64,000 bases of DNA from Segatella baroniae B14. Its GTDB lineage: Bacteria > Bacteroidota > Bacteroidia > Bacteroidales > Bacteroidaceae. This document shows, piece by piece, positions 24,217 through 33,743 of the stretch (positions are counted from its first letter, which is position 1; each line of letters begins with the position of its first letter). The notes under the pieces were generated by a model, which worked only from the letters and a program-made list of their open reading frames with translations, searched no databases and had not been told where the DNA came from. A program made the position numbers and the translations under genes. Where the stretch lies: NCBI RefSeq assembly GCF_022024235.1, contig NZ_CP091799.1, positions 660,001 to 724,000 of the forward strand, given 5' to 3'.

Positions 24217-25983
24217 TTATTCTTTTCTTTCACCAAAGAGAATGTCATAATCTCGTTTGGCAGCAGGTTTTACCCATTTTTCTGGCACAAATTTCCAGTT
24301 ATTGTTTGCTTTAGGGTAAAGTACTTTTATTTTTTCTATTTCTTCCATAAGATAATAGCGTTGGTCACGTTCACTGCGCCAGATAATTCTATTTTTTAAA
24401 CTATCGCGAGGAATCCCTGCGCCCTTAGTTAGAAGCTCGCCACCACCATTTCCACGATAACTATTAATAGCAACATTGTACCATTTCTTTTCATCAAAAG
24501 GTTGTCCATTGCTCATTTTTAAAATATGAACCTTTTGACCATTTGGCTTGGTTACGTCAACTTCATAATCTATACCTGCAGCACTATCAAAGTTAAAAGA
24601 GAAATTTTTAAAGCCTAAGCGTTGCTGGTCGCCTTTAGTACTTTCGCTAAGAAGCAATAAATGATCCTCTGGACTTTTCATCGTGTTAACCCATAGGTCG
24701 TAACTCATTTCTAGGTGCTTTCTGATTTCCTCACCCGTAAGGCGCATTACATAGAGTTGATTCTCGAATTTGTAGAGATTAAACATATCGCCTACATAGA
24801 TTGGGCCTTGTTGTATGTGTGAGTCAAAATTAATTGGTGCGTTAAAAGCGATATCAGCTTTGGTTATTTGTAATTCCAAGTTTAGGATTAAATCCGTGAA
24901 CGCACAGCTGCCAAAGAAACCATCTCGAGTACTTATGGTGCTTGTTATTTCACCAATTTTTCGGTTAACGTATCCTTTAACCTCTTCAATTTGTTTACTG
25001 AAGTGCTCCATAAAGTCTTGGTCCAAAGGCTCTTTGGTTATATCTGTTAAAACGTTTTTAATCGAAAGATCTTTTCTTATCCACTGTTTTTTGCCATTTA
25101 TTTTTTTTTGATCCATGGTAAGGACCAATTCGACATCAGCAATGCTCTTGGCATTATTTGCTGGGTCAATGCATAATACTTTTTTTCCTTCGATATTAGT
25201 TACAAATTGATTACTTCGTGTATGATCATGTCCAAACATAATCAAATCAAAGCCGGGAACATTTATAGCAACATCTAAAGATGCGTCTTCCTTATATTCT
25301 GGTGTTATTATACCTCCTTTTGCACCGCTATGAAACAAGCCGATAATAACATCCGGCTTTTCTTTATCTTGGATAATTTTTATCCATTTTTTTGCAGAGG
25401 TTTCCATGTCTTCGAAGTGTATGCCACTCCAAATATTTTCAGTCAACCAATTTGGAATAGCTGGAGTAATTAATCCCAAAATTGCTATCTTGGCGCCTTC
25501 TTTCTCAAGAATAACATAAGGTTTGACATATGGATTACCAGTTTTGTTATCTATCATGTTTGCAGCAAGAACTGGGCAGTTTAGTTCTTTGATCCATTTG
25601 TCATAGCAAGCATGACCTGTTTCTACATCGTGATTACCAATACCTTGTGCATCATATTTCATATAATTCACTAAGTCCGAAGCAACGTTTGTTGTATTAG
25701 TATTGATATAATTGTAATAATAACAAGTTGGTTGTCCTTGCAGAATGTCACCATTCTCTAATAGAATAACATTATCACCAAGTTGCTTTCTGACATTTTT
25801 TACATAGTTACTTACTCTTGCTAATGTACCAGAAAGAGGCTTGCGTGTAATGAAATCATAAGGAAAAAACGAACCATGAACATCGGTTGTTTCAATTACG
25901 CGTAGAGTAATTTTTTTTGTTTTTGCTGTCACAGGCTGAAATAAGCAACATGCTAACAGGCATGCTGATAGAATTTTTTTCAT
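24217..25983 (-). CDS. Secreted bifunctional metallophosphatase/5'-nucleotidase
   Basis: 588 residues with a signal peptide (MKKILSACLLACCLFQPVTA). The N-terminal metallophosphoesterase domain shows ETTDVHGSFFP (about 32-42), ENGDILQG, GNHDVETG and the GHDHTR metal motif. The C-terminal domain (about 350-545) carries the substrate-binding YKFENQLYVMRLTGEE and the NSYRGNGGGELL region. It should release phosphate and nucleosides from extracytoplasmic nucleotides or cyclic nucleotides. A TATTTTTG -7 box lies at 26006-26013. Together with nudC it forms a nucleotide-scavenging pair. Confidence 0.92.
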   Translation of the reverse strand: MKKILSACLLACCLFQPVTAKTKKITLRVIETTDVHGSFFPYDFITRKPLSGTLARVSNYVKNVRKQLGDNVILLENGDILQGQPTCYYYNYINTNTTNVASDLVNYMKYDAQGIGNHDVETGHACYDKWIKELNCPVLAANMIDNKTGNPYVKPYVILEKEGAKIAILGLITPAIPNWLTENIWSGIHFEDMETSAKKWIKIIQDKEKPDVIIGLFHSGAKGGIITPEYKEDASLDVAINVPGFDLIMFGHDHTRSNQFVTNIEGKKVLCIDPANNAKSIADVELVLTMDQKKINGKKQWIRKDLSIKNVLTDITKEPLDQDFMEHFSKQIEEVKGYVNRKIGEITSTISTRDGFFGSCAFTDLILNLELQITKADIAFNAPINFDSHIQQGPIYVGDMFNLYKFENQLYVMRLTGEEIRKHLEMSYDLWVNTMKSPEDHLLLLSESTKGDQQRLGFKNFSFNFDSAAGIDYEVDVTKPNGQKVHILKMSNGQPFDEKKWYNVAINSYRGNGGGELLTKGAGIPRDSLKNRIIWRSERDQRYYLMEEIEKIKVLYPKANNNWKFVPEKWVKPAAKRDYDILFGERKE

Positions 25984-26076
25984 TATACATATTTTAATTA
26001 TTTTGCAAAAATACTAATTTTTAGTAATATAGGCACACTATTTGCTGTTTATTTCATAAAATAAAATATAAGAATT

Positions 26077-26778
26077 ATGGCATTTATCGATTACTACAAA
26101 ATTCTAGGTGTAAAGAAGGATATCCCTCAAAAGGATATTCGTAGAGCGTATGTCAAAAGGGCAAAGCAATTTCATCCAGATCTTCATCCAGATGATCCTA
26201 AGGCCAAAGCTAAGTTTCAGGCTTTAAATGAGGCTTATGAGGTTCTTTCAAAGCCTGAAAAGCGAGCTAAGTATGATAAATATGGTGAGCAATGGAAAAA
26301 CGCAGAAGCTTATGAAAATGCTGGAGGCTTCGGCGGATTTGGCGGAGGAAATGCTGGTGGCAATCCTTTTGAAGGTTTTGATTTCAATTCCTTTGGAGGA
26401 GGCGGTGGTTTTTCTAGCTTTTTCCAAGATCTTTTTGGCGGTGGTGGCCGTAGTTCTTCTTTCCGTTCTGCAGGCTTTGGCGGTGGCTTTAACGGCAGAG
26501 CTAGACAAAATTCTGGAGAAATGGAAGCCAAGGTTAGTATCGATCTTTATACAGCTATGCTTGGTGGTGAGGTTGTTATTCAATTGAGTAATGGACAGAA
26601 AATTAAGCTAAAAGTAAAGCCTGAAACTCAACCTGGTGCTAAAGTTCGGGTCCGTGGCAAAGGTTATGATAGGGGAGATGGTACATTTGGCGATTTGATT
26701 ATTACTTATAATGTAAAATTGCCAACCAATCTGACAGAACGACAGAAAGATTTGCTTCGCCAAATGCAGAATCAATAA
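26077..26778 (+). CDS. DnaJ-class chaperone (CbpA-like, short)
   Basis: 233 residues. The J-domain has HPD at 33-35, then a long Gly/Phe region (about 83-145). Only one C-terminal substrate domain (about 148-222) is present. There is no zinc-finger domain, so it is not classical DnaJ. CbpA proteins of about 300 residues have two such domains, so this one is about 70 residues short; the form seems intact, ending in a normal stop just before a terminator. It would stimulate DnaK ATPase. No DnaK, GrpE or CbpM gene is nearby. Confidence 0.88.
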   Translation: MAFIDYYKILGVKKDIPQKDIRRAYVKRAKQFHPDLHPDDPKAKAKFQALNEAYEVLSKPEKRAKYDKYGEQWKNAEAYENAGGFGGFGGGNAGGNPFEGFDFNSFGGGGGFSSFFQDLFGGGGRSSSFRSAGFGGGFNGRARQNSGEMEAKVSIDLYTAMLGGEVVIQLSNGQKIKLKVKPETQPGAKVRVRGKGYDRGDGTFGDLIITYNVKLPTNLTERQKDLLRQMQNQ

Positions 26779-26812
26779 AAAAAAGCTATCTATTACAAGA
26801 TAGCTTTTTTTT
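26777..26812. terminator. Bidirectional terminator
   Basis: Stem AAAAAGCTATCT/AGATAGCTTTTT with A and T tracts on either side, between the DnaJ-like gene and the converging zinc-ribbon gene. Confidence 0.88.
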
Positions 26813-26829
26813 ATTGAGATCAAAATTGA

Positions 26830-28062
26830 TTATTTGATGATTTTTACCATGTTCATTTCTGAAATTTTACCGTCAGGAGAAACTTTTGCGTTAATTCTGA
26901 AATGATTGTTTGTAGGTAATTCTGGATTCGTACGTTCTATACTTTGTTCTGCAGTAAATTCTACTTGATATTCGAATTCGTCTTCGCCTACTTCTTTTTT
27001 CTTAATCTTATAATCATTATTGATTTTAAAATTCATGTTTGTAATGTCATCTTTGTAAATCTTATCTATGAAAGATGCAACATCACTTTTTGTAGCCATG
27101 TGTTTGCCAAGGAATGATGTCATTACCTCTTCAACGGTAGCTGTCAATCCAAGTTCGTTGCGTGAATTCACACTTTGGAAGAACTTGCGAAATAGTCCGC
27201 TTATCATTTGTTTCTCATCAGATTGCACTTCTTTAGATTTTATTTTCTTCATGGCTTCATTAGCTTCATCGATATGTATGCCGTCAACATGGTTTGACAG
27301 ATATTGTTGATAAGCGTCAATCGTATTTTCATTGGATGCTGAAATCCAATCTAAAGAGTCAATCTTGTTTAAAGCTTCTTGTTTGTGAGGAGAGTCTGGA
27401 TTATTTCGAATATAATCTTCTAATGCAGAACGACTACCACTTATAACAGCATTATTCCAATCGTCATCTTTATGTTTAAGTATTTCCAGATGGCTTTGAA
27501 TAGAGTCAATATGAGCTTGGTCTGCATCTTTATATTTATCGAGATAGCTTTGAAGTACAGCAGGATCAGTACTTTGCATTGCATATTCATAGTCTTCCTG
27601 CTCTTGATTATCTTTTGCATTACTATAGAAATAGAAGCATGTTGCACATACTATCAATGCAATAACAATAGAAATCCAAATATATTTATTGTTATTATTT
27701 TTTTTCTGCTCAAATTGACTGTTTGTAGGTGGAATAGGTGGGGTTGAAATATCCGAGGTATTACCACCGTGTGATGATGGAGAGTTTTGTCTTACGGTTT
27801 CAGATTTTGTCTGTACGTTTTGTGGAATGATAGGAGGTACAGCAGAACGCAACGTCTCTTGTGGATTTGTCATATTTTCTGTTGTACGATAGCGAACAGA
27901 TGGTTGATGACAGTTAGGACAGCATTCTTCGTCATTAAAGTATATTTCTCCACAATTAGTGCACTTAATGACTTTACCTGAAATTTCAACGCCACAACTC
28001 GGGCATATTGGAGCTTTGTCACTAATTTGGTGACCACACTCAGGACATTTAATAATTGCCAT
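26830..28062 (-). CDS. Double zinc-ribbon membrane protein
   Basis: 410 residues. The N-terminus holds two zinc ribbons, with cysteine pairs at 6/9 and 20/23 and at 34/37 and 48/51. A Pro/Ser/Asn-rich linker (about 60-127) leads to one membrane helix (about 128-147). The outer part has helical repeats (about 155-270) and a C-terminal domain of about 120 residues that may be NTF2-like. So zinc ribbons face the cytoplasm and the rest the periplasm. Many such proteins occur in Bacteroidota without known role. It starts 14 bases after the GH25 gene. Confidence 0.82.
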   Translation of the reverse strand: MAIIKCPECGHQISDKAPICPSCGVEISGKVIKCTNCGEIYFNDEECCPNCHQPSVRYRTTENMTNPQETLRSAVPPIIPQNVQTKSETVRQNSPSSHGGNTSDISTPPIPPTNSQFEQKKNNNNKYIWISIVIALIVCATCFYFYSNAKDNQEQEDYEYAMQSTDPAVLQSYLDKYKDADQAHIDSIQSHLEILKHKDDDWNNAVISGSRSALEDYIRNNPDSPHKQEALNKIDSLDWISASNENTIDAYQQYLSNHVDGIHIDEANEAMKKIKSKEVQSDEKQMISGLFRKFFQSVNSRNELGLTATVEEVMTSFLGKHMATKSDVASFIDKIYKDDITNMNFKINNDYKIKKKEVGEDEFEYQVEFTAEQSIERTNPELPTNNHFRINAKVSPDGKISEMNMVKIIK

Positions 28063-28076
28063 GATATTTAAATGTT

Positions 28077-28763
28077 TTATCTATGTCTAAATCTTATTTC
28101 TCTTAAACGATGTTTTCCCATAAATCGGCTTTTATCTACATAACCATTAATGCCATTAAGCCGACCTTTACCAGTATATTGCCACATAATATATTCAAAA
28201 TTGTCCGCCAGTTTTGGTGGGCGATTATTATATTGTGCAATCATGACTTTGTATCCGTCTAAGGTGCCAAGTAAATAGTTGTTATAAAAATTTGTACCTG
28301 TATATAAAAGAGGCTTTTGATGATATGCTTTTTCTACAAGTGTCAAAAATTTAAATAAGCTATCTCTAAATTCCTGAGTCGGTAATCCACTTTTTGTTTC
28401 GATATCTATCATCGGCAATAAGTCTTGATCACCAGGACGACATTGAGCCATGAAATTAGTTAATTGCTTTTCTTGTTCTATTTTGGGTCTATAAAAGTGG
28501 TATGAACCAACCTTTAATCCATATTGATGAGCTAGATCAATATTTGTTTTATATTTACTGTCTATATTATTACCTCCTTCTGTCGCCTTAAGGTATACAT
28601 AGGCCATTTTTGAATTATTGCCAATGGTTTCCCAAAACACGTTACCTTGATAATGGCTTAAATCTATACCATGTATGTGACTGCAAGTATCTTCGCATTG
28701 TACTTGCGCCTGCATACTGAAAGAGAAGAATATGTTTAATATAATTAATAGAATTCGATTCAT
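28077..28763 (-). CDS. GH25 family muramidase (lysozyme-like)
   Basis: 228 residues with signal peptide (MNRILLIILNIFFSFSMQAQ). The GH25 fold is clear: HGIDLSHYQGNVFWE (catalytic Asp near residue 35), AYVYLKATEGG, VGSYHFYRP and the catalytic pair region LPMIDIETKSG (about 121-131), ending IMWQYTGKGRLNGINGYVD. It would cut the glycan strands of peptidoglycan in the periplasm or outside. A TATCTTTG -7 box (28769-28776) ends five bases before the ATG, suggesting a leaderless message. The zinc-ribbon gene follows 14 bases downstream. Confidence 0.93.
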   Translation of the reverse strand: MNRILLIILNIFFSFSMQAQVQCEDTCSHIHGIDLSHYQGNVFWETIGNNSKMAYVYLKATEGGNNIDSKYKTNIDLAHQYGLKVGSYHFYRPKIEQEKQLTNFMAQCRPGDQDLLPMIDIETKSGLPTQEFRDSLFKFLTLVEKAYHQKPLLYTGTNFYNNYLLGTLDGYKVMIAQYNNRPPKLADNFEYIMWQYTGKGRLNGINGYVDKSRFMGKHRLREIRFRHR

Positions 28764-28835
28764 GATTGCAAAGATACTAAAAAGAAACTATATGCGTGTA
28801 AGCTATAGTTATTATTTTACATCTTTTCAATATTT

Positions 28836-29537
28836 CTATTCTTCGATTTCTGAGAGGCTATGTGCAAATTTTAAAAAGAAATGGCTGATAGTTTCAATAG
28901 GTGCATAGTTAAAATAATGTAGGCTATGATTAAGATTTCGTCGTAATACCTTATTATTATTTTGAACAAATCCAGTACTACTTTGCTTAAAATGCCAGTC
29001 TTCCTGTAAATCTTGAAGATTCATATTCAAACTTTGCAATGTTAATTTTTCTGCTTTCTTTTCTATTCTTCGTACAAATGGTATTTCATCGATTTCAAAG
29101 TTGAACAGTTGTATAAGAATACTTCCTTGAAATTGAGCAATACGCTGGATGTGTAGTTTTGATAGCCATGTGTCGATTTTTACAAAATCAACTTTGTCAC
29201 CTTTAGTCCTTAAATAATTACCTAATTTAATGATCCCTTTGATAGATATACAATGGTTCATTATACTATCGATGTTGGCTATGATGATACGTAAAAGGTC
29301 TAGACTTTCGATAGAAGTATCTATAGCATGGCGTTCGTCGTCCATAACTTTATTAAGCCTTTTATTGAGTATAGGATTGCTCAAACGAACTTCTCCTTCA
29401 GGCAGATCTTCCATATTTTTCATTATATTGGCTATTTTTTGCTTCTTATAATTTGTCATGTCTTCCATGTGTTCGTTAGTATGGAATTTATTTGCCCGAA
29501 GTTGAATGAAGATGTTTCTTTGAATAAAGTTCATCAT
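28836..29537 (-). CDS. Conserved-looking hypothetical protein
   Basis: 233 residues, no signal peptide or membrane segment, mostly helical and basic. It holds no motif I recognise. It starts 4 bases after the NhaC stop, so it is translated from the same message. Alternative starts at internal Met residues (about 24 and 27) cannot be excluded. Nothing links it clearly to antiport or to uronate use. Confidence 0.7.
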   Translation of the reverse strand: MMNFIQRNIFIQLRANKFHTNEHMEDMTNYKKQKIANIMKNMEDLPEGEVRLSNPILNKRLNKVMDDERHAIDTSIESLDLLRIIIANIDSIMNHCISIKGIIKLGNYLRTKGDKVDFVKIDTWLSKLHIQRIAQFQGSILIQLFNFEIDEIPFVRRIEKKAEKLTLQSLNMNLQDLQEDWHFKQSSTGFVQNNNKVLRRNLNHSLHYFNYAPIETISHFFLKFAHSLSEIEE

Positions 29538-29541
29538 AAAG

Positions 29542-30852
29542 TTAACTCAATTTTTTAGGATATCTTAATAGTATAGCTCCTAAGCCAAAAAAGCCTATCG
29601 CAAATGGATAATACAGGTATGGTAAAATATGTAATGGACTAACGCTGGCCAGTCCTGCTGCTATAAGCATTTGTACACTGTAAGGGATGATACCTTGTAT
29701 AAAACATGAAAAAGTATCAAGAATACTTGCCGCTTTACGATTATCCACTCCATATTGGTCACCGATTTTTTTAGAAATATTGCCTACGGTTAGAATTGCA
29801 ATTGTATTGTTGGCTGTGCAGACGTTGACTAGAGAAACTAAGGCTGCAATAGATAATTCGGCTCCTCGCTTGCTGTTAACATGTTTGGTGATATTCTCAA
29901 TAATATAGTCAATTCCTCCGTTTGTCCTTATAATTTCTAACATTCCACCTGCCATCATGGCAATGATAATAAGTTCTCCCATGCCGATAACCCCGTTACT
30001 CATGGAAATAAACCAGCCAAAGGTATTATAGGCTTGAGAGGCATCAAAAAAATTATAAGTGATTCCAATTATACCACAAAGAATCGTTCCTAATGTCAAT
30101 ACAGCCATGACGTTCATTCCTAGAATAGCTGTAACTAAGACCGCTAGATAGGGTAGGACTTTGATATATTCTATATCAGGTATATTGGCTGGCAATTTTA
30201 TATTAGAACCGAGTATTGTATAGATAACAAGTACAATTATAGCTGCTGGAGCTACGATTTGAAAATTGGCTTTAAACTTGTCATTCATTTTACAACCTTG
30301 TGTTTGGGTAGCGACAACAGTTGTATCTGAAATAAAAGACAAATTATCGCCAAAATAGGCACCGCCTACAATGACAGCTGTCATTAGTCCAAGATTACTC
30401 CCTGTAGAATTGGCCAGTCCTGCTGCTATAGGCACAAGTGCAACAATAGTTCCAACGCTAGTGCCAATAGATAAAGATATAAAACAGGCTGCTAAGAATA
30501 ATCCTGGCAGAATAAGGTTTGCTGGTAATATGCATAAAGTTAAATTTACGGTTGCATCAATTGCTCCCATACCTTTAGCTGAAGCTGCAAATGCTCCTGC
30601 TAAAACATATATCCATAACATGAGCATAAGATTGCTGGCACCTGCCCCCTTGCTATACATATCGATACGTTTATACAGAGGAATACCACCTGAAATAATG
30701 ACAGCATAGATACTTGATATCATAAATGCTACAATCAGTGATAAGTTGTTTTCTTCGCCATAGTGCTCTGTTGAGTACATTGTGAAGATAATTATGAACC
30801 CTATCAATATAATGAGAGGTGAAAGTGCCAACAAACCTTTTTTATTGCTCAT
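29542..30852 (-). CDS. NhaC family Na+/H+ antiporter
   Basis: 436 residues with about ten to twelve membrane helices. The NhaC/ion transporter pattern is seen in ISDTTVVATQTQGCKMNDKF (about 193-212, one of the conserved helix-loop motifs) and in VSLVNVCTANNTIAILTVG (about 340-358). It would exchange sodium, or possibly an organic acid, for protons at the inner membrane. It lies 22 bases after uxaA, so a role in uptake or in balancing sodium during hexuronate use is possible but not shown. Confidence 0.85.
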   Translation of the reverse strand: MSNKKGLLALSPLIILIGFIIIFTMYSTEHYGEENNLSLIVAFMISSIYAVIISGGIPLYKRIDMYSKGAGASNLMLMLWIYVLAGAFAASAKGMGAIDATVNLTLCILPANLILPGLFLAACFISLSIGTSVGTIVALVPIAAGLANSTGSNLGLMTAVIVGGAYFGDNLSFISDTTVVATQTQGCKMNDKFKANFQIVAPAAIIVLVIYTILGSNIKLPANIPDIEYIKVLPYLAVLVTAILGMNVMAVLTLGTILCGIIGITYNFFDASQAYNTFGWFISMSNGVIGMGELIIIAMMAGGMLEIIRTNGGIDYIIENITKHVNSKRGAELSIAALVSLVNVCTANNTIAILTVGNISKKIGDQYGVDNRKAASILDTFSCFIQGIIPYSVQMLIAAGLASVSPLHILPYLYYPFAIGFFGLGAILLRYPKKLS

Positions 30853-30874
30853 GTATCTAGTAATATTAGATGGT

Positions 30875-32371
30875 TTACAGTGTTACACCATTTTTGAAAA
30901 TGGAAATTTCACGATAACCATTAATTTCGTTGCGTGCTGGTTCTCCACTGGCAATAGCGATGACTTTATCAATAAACTGTTTTACGAGATCTTTCATTTC
31001 TGTGCCTTCTACAAGTGCGCCAGCGTTGAAATCTATCCAATTTGGTTTGCGATTATATAGATTGCTGTTTGTAGAAATCTTCATTGTTGGTACGAAAGTG
31101 CCGAATGGAGTACCACGACCAGTTGTGAACAAGACGATCTGACAGCCTGATGATGCCAAAGCTGTAGAAGCAACGAGGTCATTTCCTGGAGCTGAAAGTA
31201 GATTCAAACCTGTAGTTTGAAGGCGTTCTGCATATTCTAGCACACCACTTACAGGAGCGCGACCACACTTCTGAGTACAGCCTAGAGCCTTGTCTTCCAA
31301 AGTAGAAATACCACCAGCTTTATTACCTGGAGAAGGATTTTCACCTACAGGTTCGCCATGTGATAGGAAATATTCTTTGAAATTGTTGATTAGGCTAACG
31401 GTCTTCTCAAACAGTTCAGGGGTCTTACATCTATTCATTAAGATAGTTTCTGCACCAAACATTTCTGGTACTTCTGTTAAGATTGATGTACCGCCTTGAG
31501 CTACAATCCAGTCTGAAAGTTCTCCAACCAATGGATTTGCTGTGATGCCAGAGAAGCCATCAGAACCTCCACATTTCAAACCTACACGTAGCTTACTTAC
31601 TGGTACATCTTCACGTTTATCTTCCTTAGCCTTTGCATAGAGATCGCGTAATACGTTCATGCATTCCTCTACTTCATCACCTTCAACTCGTTGAGTTACA
31701 ACAAGTTTAACTCTGTCCTTGTCGTAGTCTCCAAGTGTAGCCATAAAGTCTTCTGGCTGATTGTTTTCACAACCCAAAGATAATACCAATACACCACCAG
31801 CGTTAGGGTGTAAACAAATGTCACGTAGTATCTTGCGGGTATTTTCATGATCGTCACCCAATTGTGAACAACCATAATTATGATGCCATGCAAAGATTGC
31901 ATCGATGCCTTCACTTTTTGTTTCTTCCTGAAGTTTTTTAACGATTCTTTCTGCGATGCCATTAACACAGCCAACAGTTGGGACTACCCAAATTTCGTTA
32001 CGAGTACCGACTTCACCATTTTTTCGCACATAACCTTTAAATGTACGATTTTCGAGTGCAATATTGAGCTCTTCTTTAACAGGATTGTATGTATATTCCA
32101 AAGTTCCTGCCAAATTAGTTTTCAAATTATTCTCGTTAACCCATTCTCCTTGTTTTAAATCCTTTTTTGCATGGCCGATAGGGTAACCATACTTAATGAT
32201 ATCTGTACCTTCTGAGGCATCATTAATCAGAACTTTGTGTCCTGCTGGAGTGTCTTGTAACAGAGTAATGGTTTTACCATCGACCTCAATCTCTTCACCT
32301 TTAGTAAAAGGACGTAGACAAACCACAACACTGTCTGCTGGGTTAATCTTGATAAAAGATGATTGTTTCAT
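30875..32371 (-). CDS. uxaA: Altronate dehydratase
   Basis: 498 residues, the full UxaA length. It dehydrates D-altronate to 2-keto-3-deoxy-D-gluconate in galacturonate breakdown. The N-terminal SAF domain (about 1-95) is followed by the main domain with GYVRKNGEVGTRNEIWVVP, HNYGCSQLGDDHE and GLKCGGSDGFSGITANP, conserved in the galactarate dehydratase/altronate hydrolase family. Its cysteine-rich patches fit a metal-dependent enzyme. It is 58 bases after the LacI gene and 22 before the antiporter gene. Its product is the substrate of KdgK, encoded on the opposite strand nearby. Confidence 0.95.
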   Translation of the reverse strand: MKQSSFIKINPADSVVVCLRPFTKGEEIEVDGKTITLLQDTPAGHKVLINDASEGTDIIKYGYPIGHAKKDLKQGEWVNENNLKTNLAGTLEYTYNPVKEELNIALENRTFKGYVRKNGEVGTRNEIWVVPTVGCVNGIAERIVKKLQEETKSEGIDAIFAWHHNYGCSQLGDDHENTRKILRDICLHPNAGGVLVLSLGCENNQPEDFMATLGDYDKDRVKLVVTQRVEGDEVEECMNVLRDLYAKAKEDKREDVPVSKLRVGLKCGGSDGFSGITANPLVGELSDWIVAQGGTSILTEVPEMFGAETILMNRCKTPELFEKTVSLINNFKEYFLSHGEPVGENPSPGNKAGGISTLEDKALGCTQKCGRAPVSGVLEYAERLQTTGLNLLSAPGNDLVASTALASSGCQIVLFTTGRGTPFGTFVPTMKISTNSNLYNRKPNWIDFNAGALVEGTEMKDLVKQFIDKVIAIASGEPARNEINGYREISIFKNGVTL

Positions 32372-32429
32372 TGTAGATCTTGTTCTTAAAATGTTATTTA
32401 TTAATATGTATTATTTCTTATTTTTTTAA

Positions 32430-33494
32430 TTAGAGTTGAGTTCTGCGATAAAAATCTACATTTTCTTTGCAGAGCAGCTCAATTGGCATATAATTAACAG
32501 GAGTAATTTTTTTCTTCAGTACGATTGCCTTAAATAGAGTATCTATGCAAGAATATCCTTGCATATATGCGTGTTGGGCTATTAAGAATGATATGCTTCC
32601 TTCACGAAGACATTGAGCGTTCTTGGCAACCATGTCATATCCCATAATTTGAATATCACGGCGATTGGTTCTTAAAAGAAATTCACCAACTAAGTGTGCT
32701 TTAGACGACAATGTTATACAATGATGAATATGTGGATGATCTGTGAAGAAATGCTCTAATATCTGTGCATAACTCTTTTTGGTGCCATCAAGTGGTAAAT
32801 CCAAATCGATGATTTTTATATTTGGAAAGTGGTCATGCATGTAATGACGAAAACCCACTTCACGGTTGTCCTGTTGTTTACTCATAACCACACCATCTTT
32901 AGTCTGCTTCATGAGCATAATCTCTTCCTCCTGACTAGCAATTAGCATTAGCATTTTCGCAGCAAAATATCCACTACTGAAAGAATCTTGTCCATAAAAT
33001 GCTAATGGTTTTAAGTCAGGCATATATGAGTCAAGCATTACAAAAGGAATATTTTGCTCATGTAGCTGATCTGTGAATTTCTTAGTTGATGCTAAAGCAG
33101 ATGGTACGACGACCACACCCTCAGGATTATTATTCAGTACTTCCTGCGATTGGGTCTCGAAAGATTTTTGATCGAAACGCTCATAATATCTGATTTCGAT
33201 ATCAATATGGAAGTCTCGTCTCGTTTCTTCCGCTTTTTTGGCACCCTCTTCGATTTCTTCCCAATATGCTTCTGATTCGTGTTTTGGCATTAAAATATAA
33301 AAGGTATATGATTTATTGTATGCTAAAGCACTAGCATACATATTTGGTTGATAGTTCATCTCCTGAAGAGCTTTACTTACTTTTTCAAGAGCAGATTTTG
33401 AAACATTTGGTCGATTGTGCAGTACACGGTCTACTGTACCAACAGAAACGCCGGCTCTTTCTGCAATATCTTTAATTCGAATTTTGGATGCCAT
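32430..33494 (-). CDS. LacI family transcriptional regulator
   Basis: 354 residues. The N-terminal helix-turn-helix and hinge IKDIAERAGVSVGTVDRVLH (residues 6-25) and the following NRPNVSKSALEKV match LacI. A periplasmic-binding-protein-like sensor domain fills about 65-350. By position it most likely controls the divergent kdgK-kdgA and its own uxaA operon in response to a hexuronate intermediate. Two similar dyad sites lie in the divergent region. A minus-strand TATATTTG -7 box lies at 33571-33578. Confidence 0.93.
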   Translation of the reverse strand: MASKIRIKDIAERAGVSVGTVDRVLHNRPNVSKSALEKVSKALQEMNYQPNMYASALAYNKSYTFYILMPKHESEAYWEEIEEGAKKAEETRRDFHIDIEIRYYERFDQKSFETQSQEVLNNNPEGVVVVPSALASTKKFTDQLHEQNIPFVMLDSYMPDLKPLAFYGQDSFSSGYFAAKMLMLIASQEEEIMLMKQTKDGVVMSKQQDNREVGFRHYMHDHFPNIKIIDLDLPLDGTKKSYAQILEHFFTDHPHIHHCITLSSKAHLVGEFLLRTNRRDIQIMGYDMVAKNAQCLREGSISFLIAQHAYMQGYSCIDTLFKAIVLKKKITPVNYMPIELLCKENVDFYRRTQL

Positions 33495-33537
33495 AGAGAT
33501 TTTCCTTTTATAAATAGTTTTGCTATGTTTCTATACC

Positions 33538-33553
33538 TGTGTGTTCGTACACA
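33538..33553. promoter_or_regulatory. Candidate LacI operator, site 1
   Basis: TGTGTGTTCGTACACA, a dyad of TGTGT and ACACA arms six bases apart. It lies downstream of the lacI -7 box at 33571-33578 and shares TGTGTGTTYGYACA with site 2. Confidence 0.5.
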
Positions 33554-33593
33554 TAATTTTAATTTCGGTACAAATATAACAAAAAAACTTGAT

Positions 33594-33609
33594 TTGTGTG
33601 TTTGCACAA
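33594..33609. promoter_or_regulatory. Candidate LacI operator, site 2
   Basis: TTGTGTGTTTGCACAA, with arms TTGTG and CACAA. It covers the place where a -33 box for lacI would lie. It is 56 bases from site 1, about five helical turns. Confidence 0.5.
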
Positions 33610-33743
33610 CCCTTTATTTTGCCCTTCAAACTATTTTTTTGAGATTTTATTTCTTAATTTGCAAAATAATCAGTATTTTTGTCCGGTAAAACAAAACAAA
33701 AAGGAATTTGATTACAAACAAACTATATTAAAAAAATTAAGAA

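Noticed and set aside
23376..24248. Longer NudC start at 24248
   Set aside because: It would overlap the end of the 5'-nucleotidase gene; the ATG at 24206 leaves a normal 10-base gap.
26228..26587. Alternative frames (both strands) over the DnaJ-like gene's Gly/Phe region
   Set aside because: They arise from repetitive GGN and TTT codons. The J-domain frame is complete and convincing.
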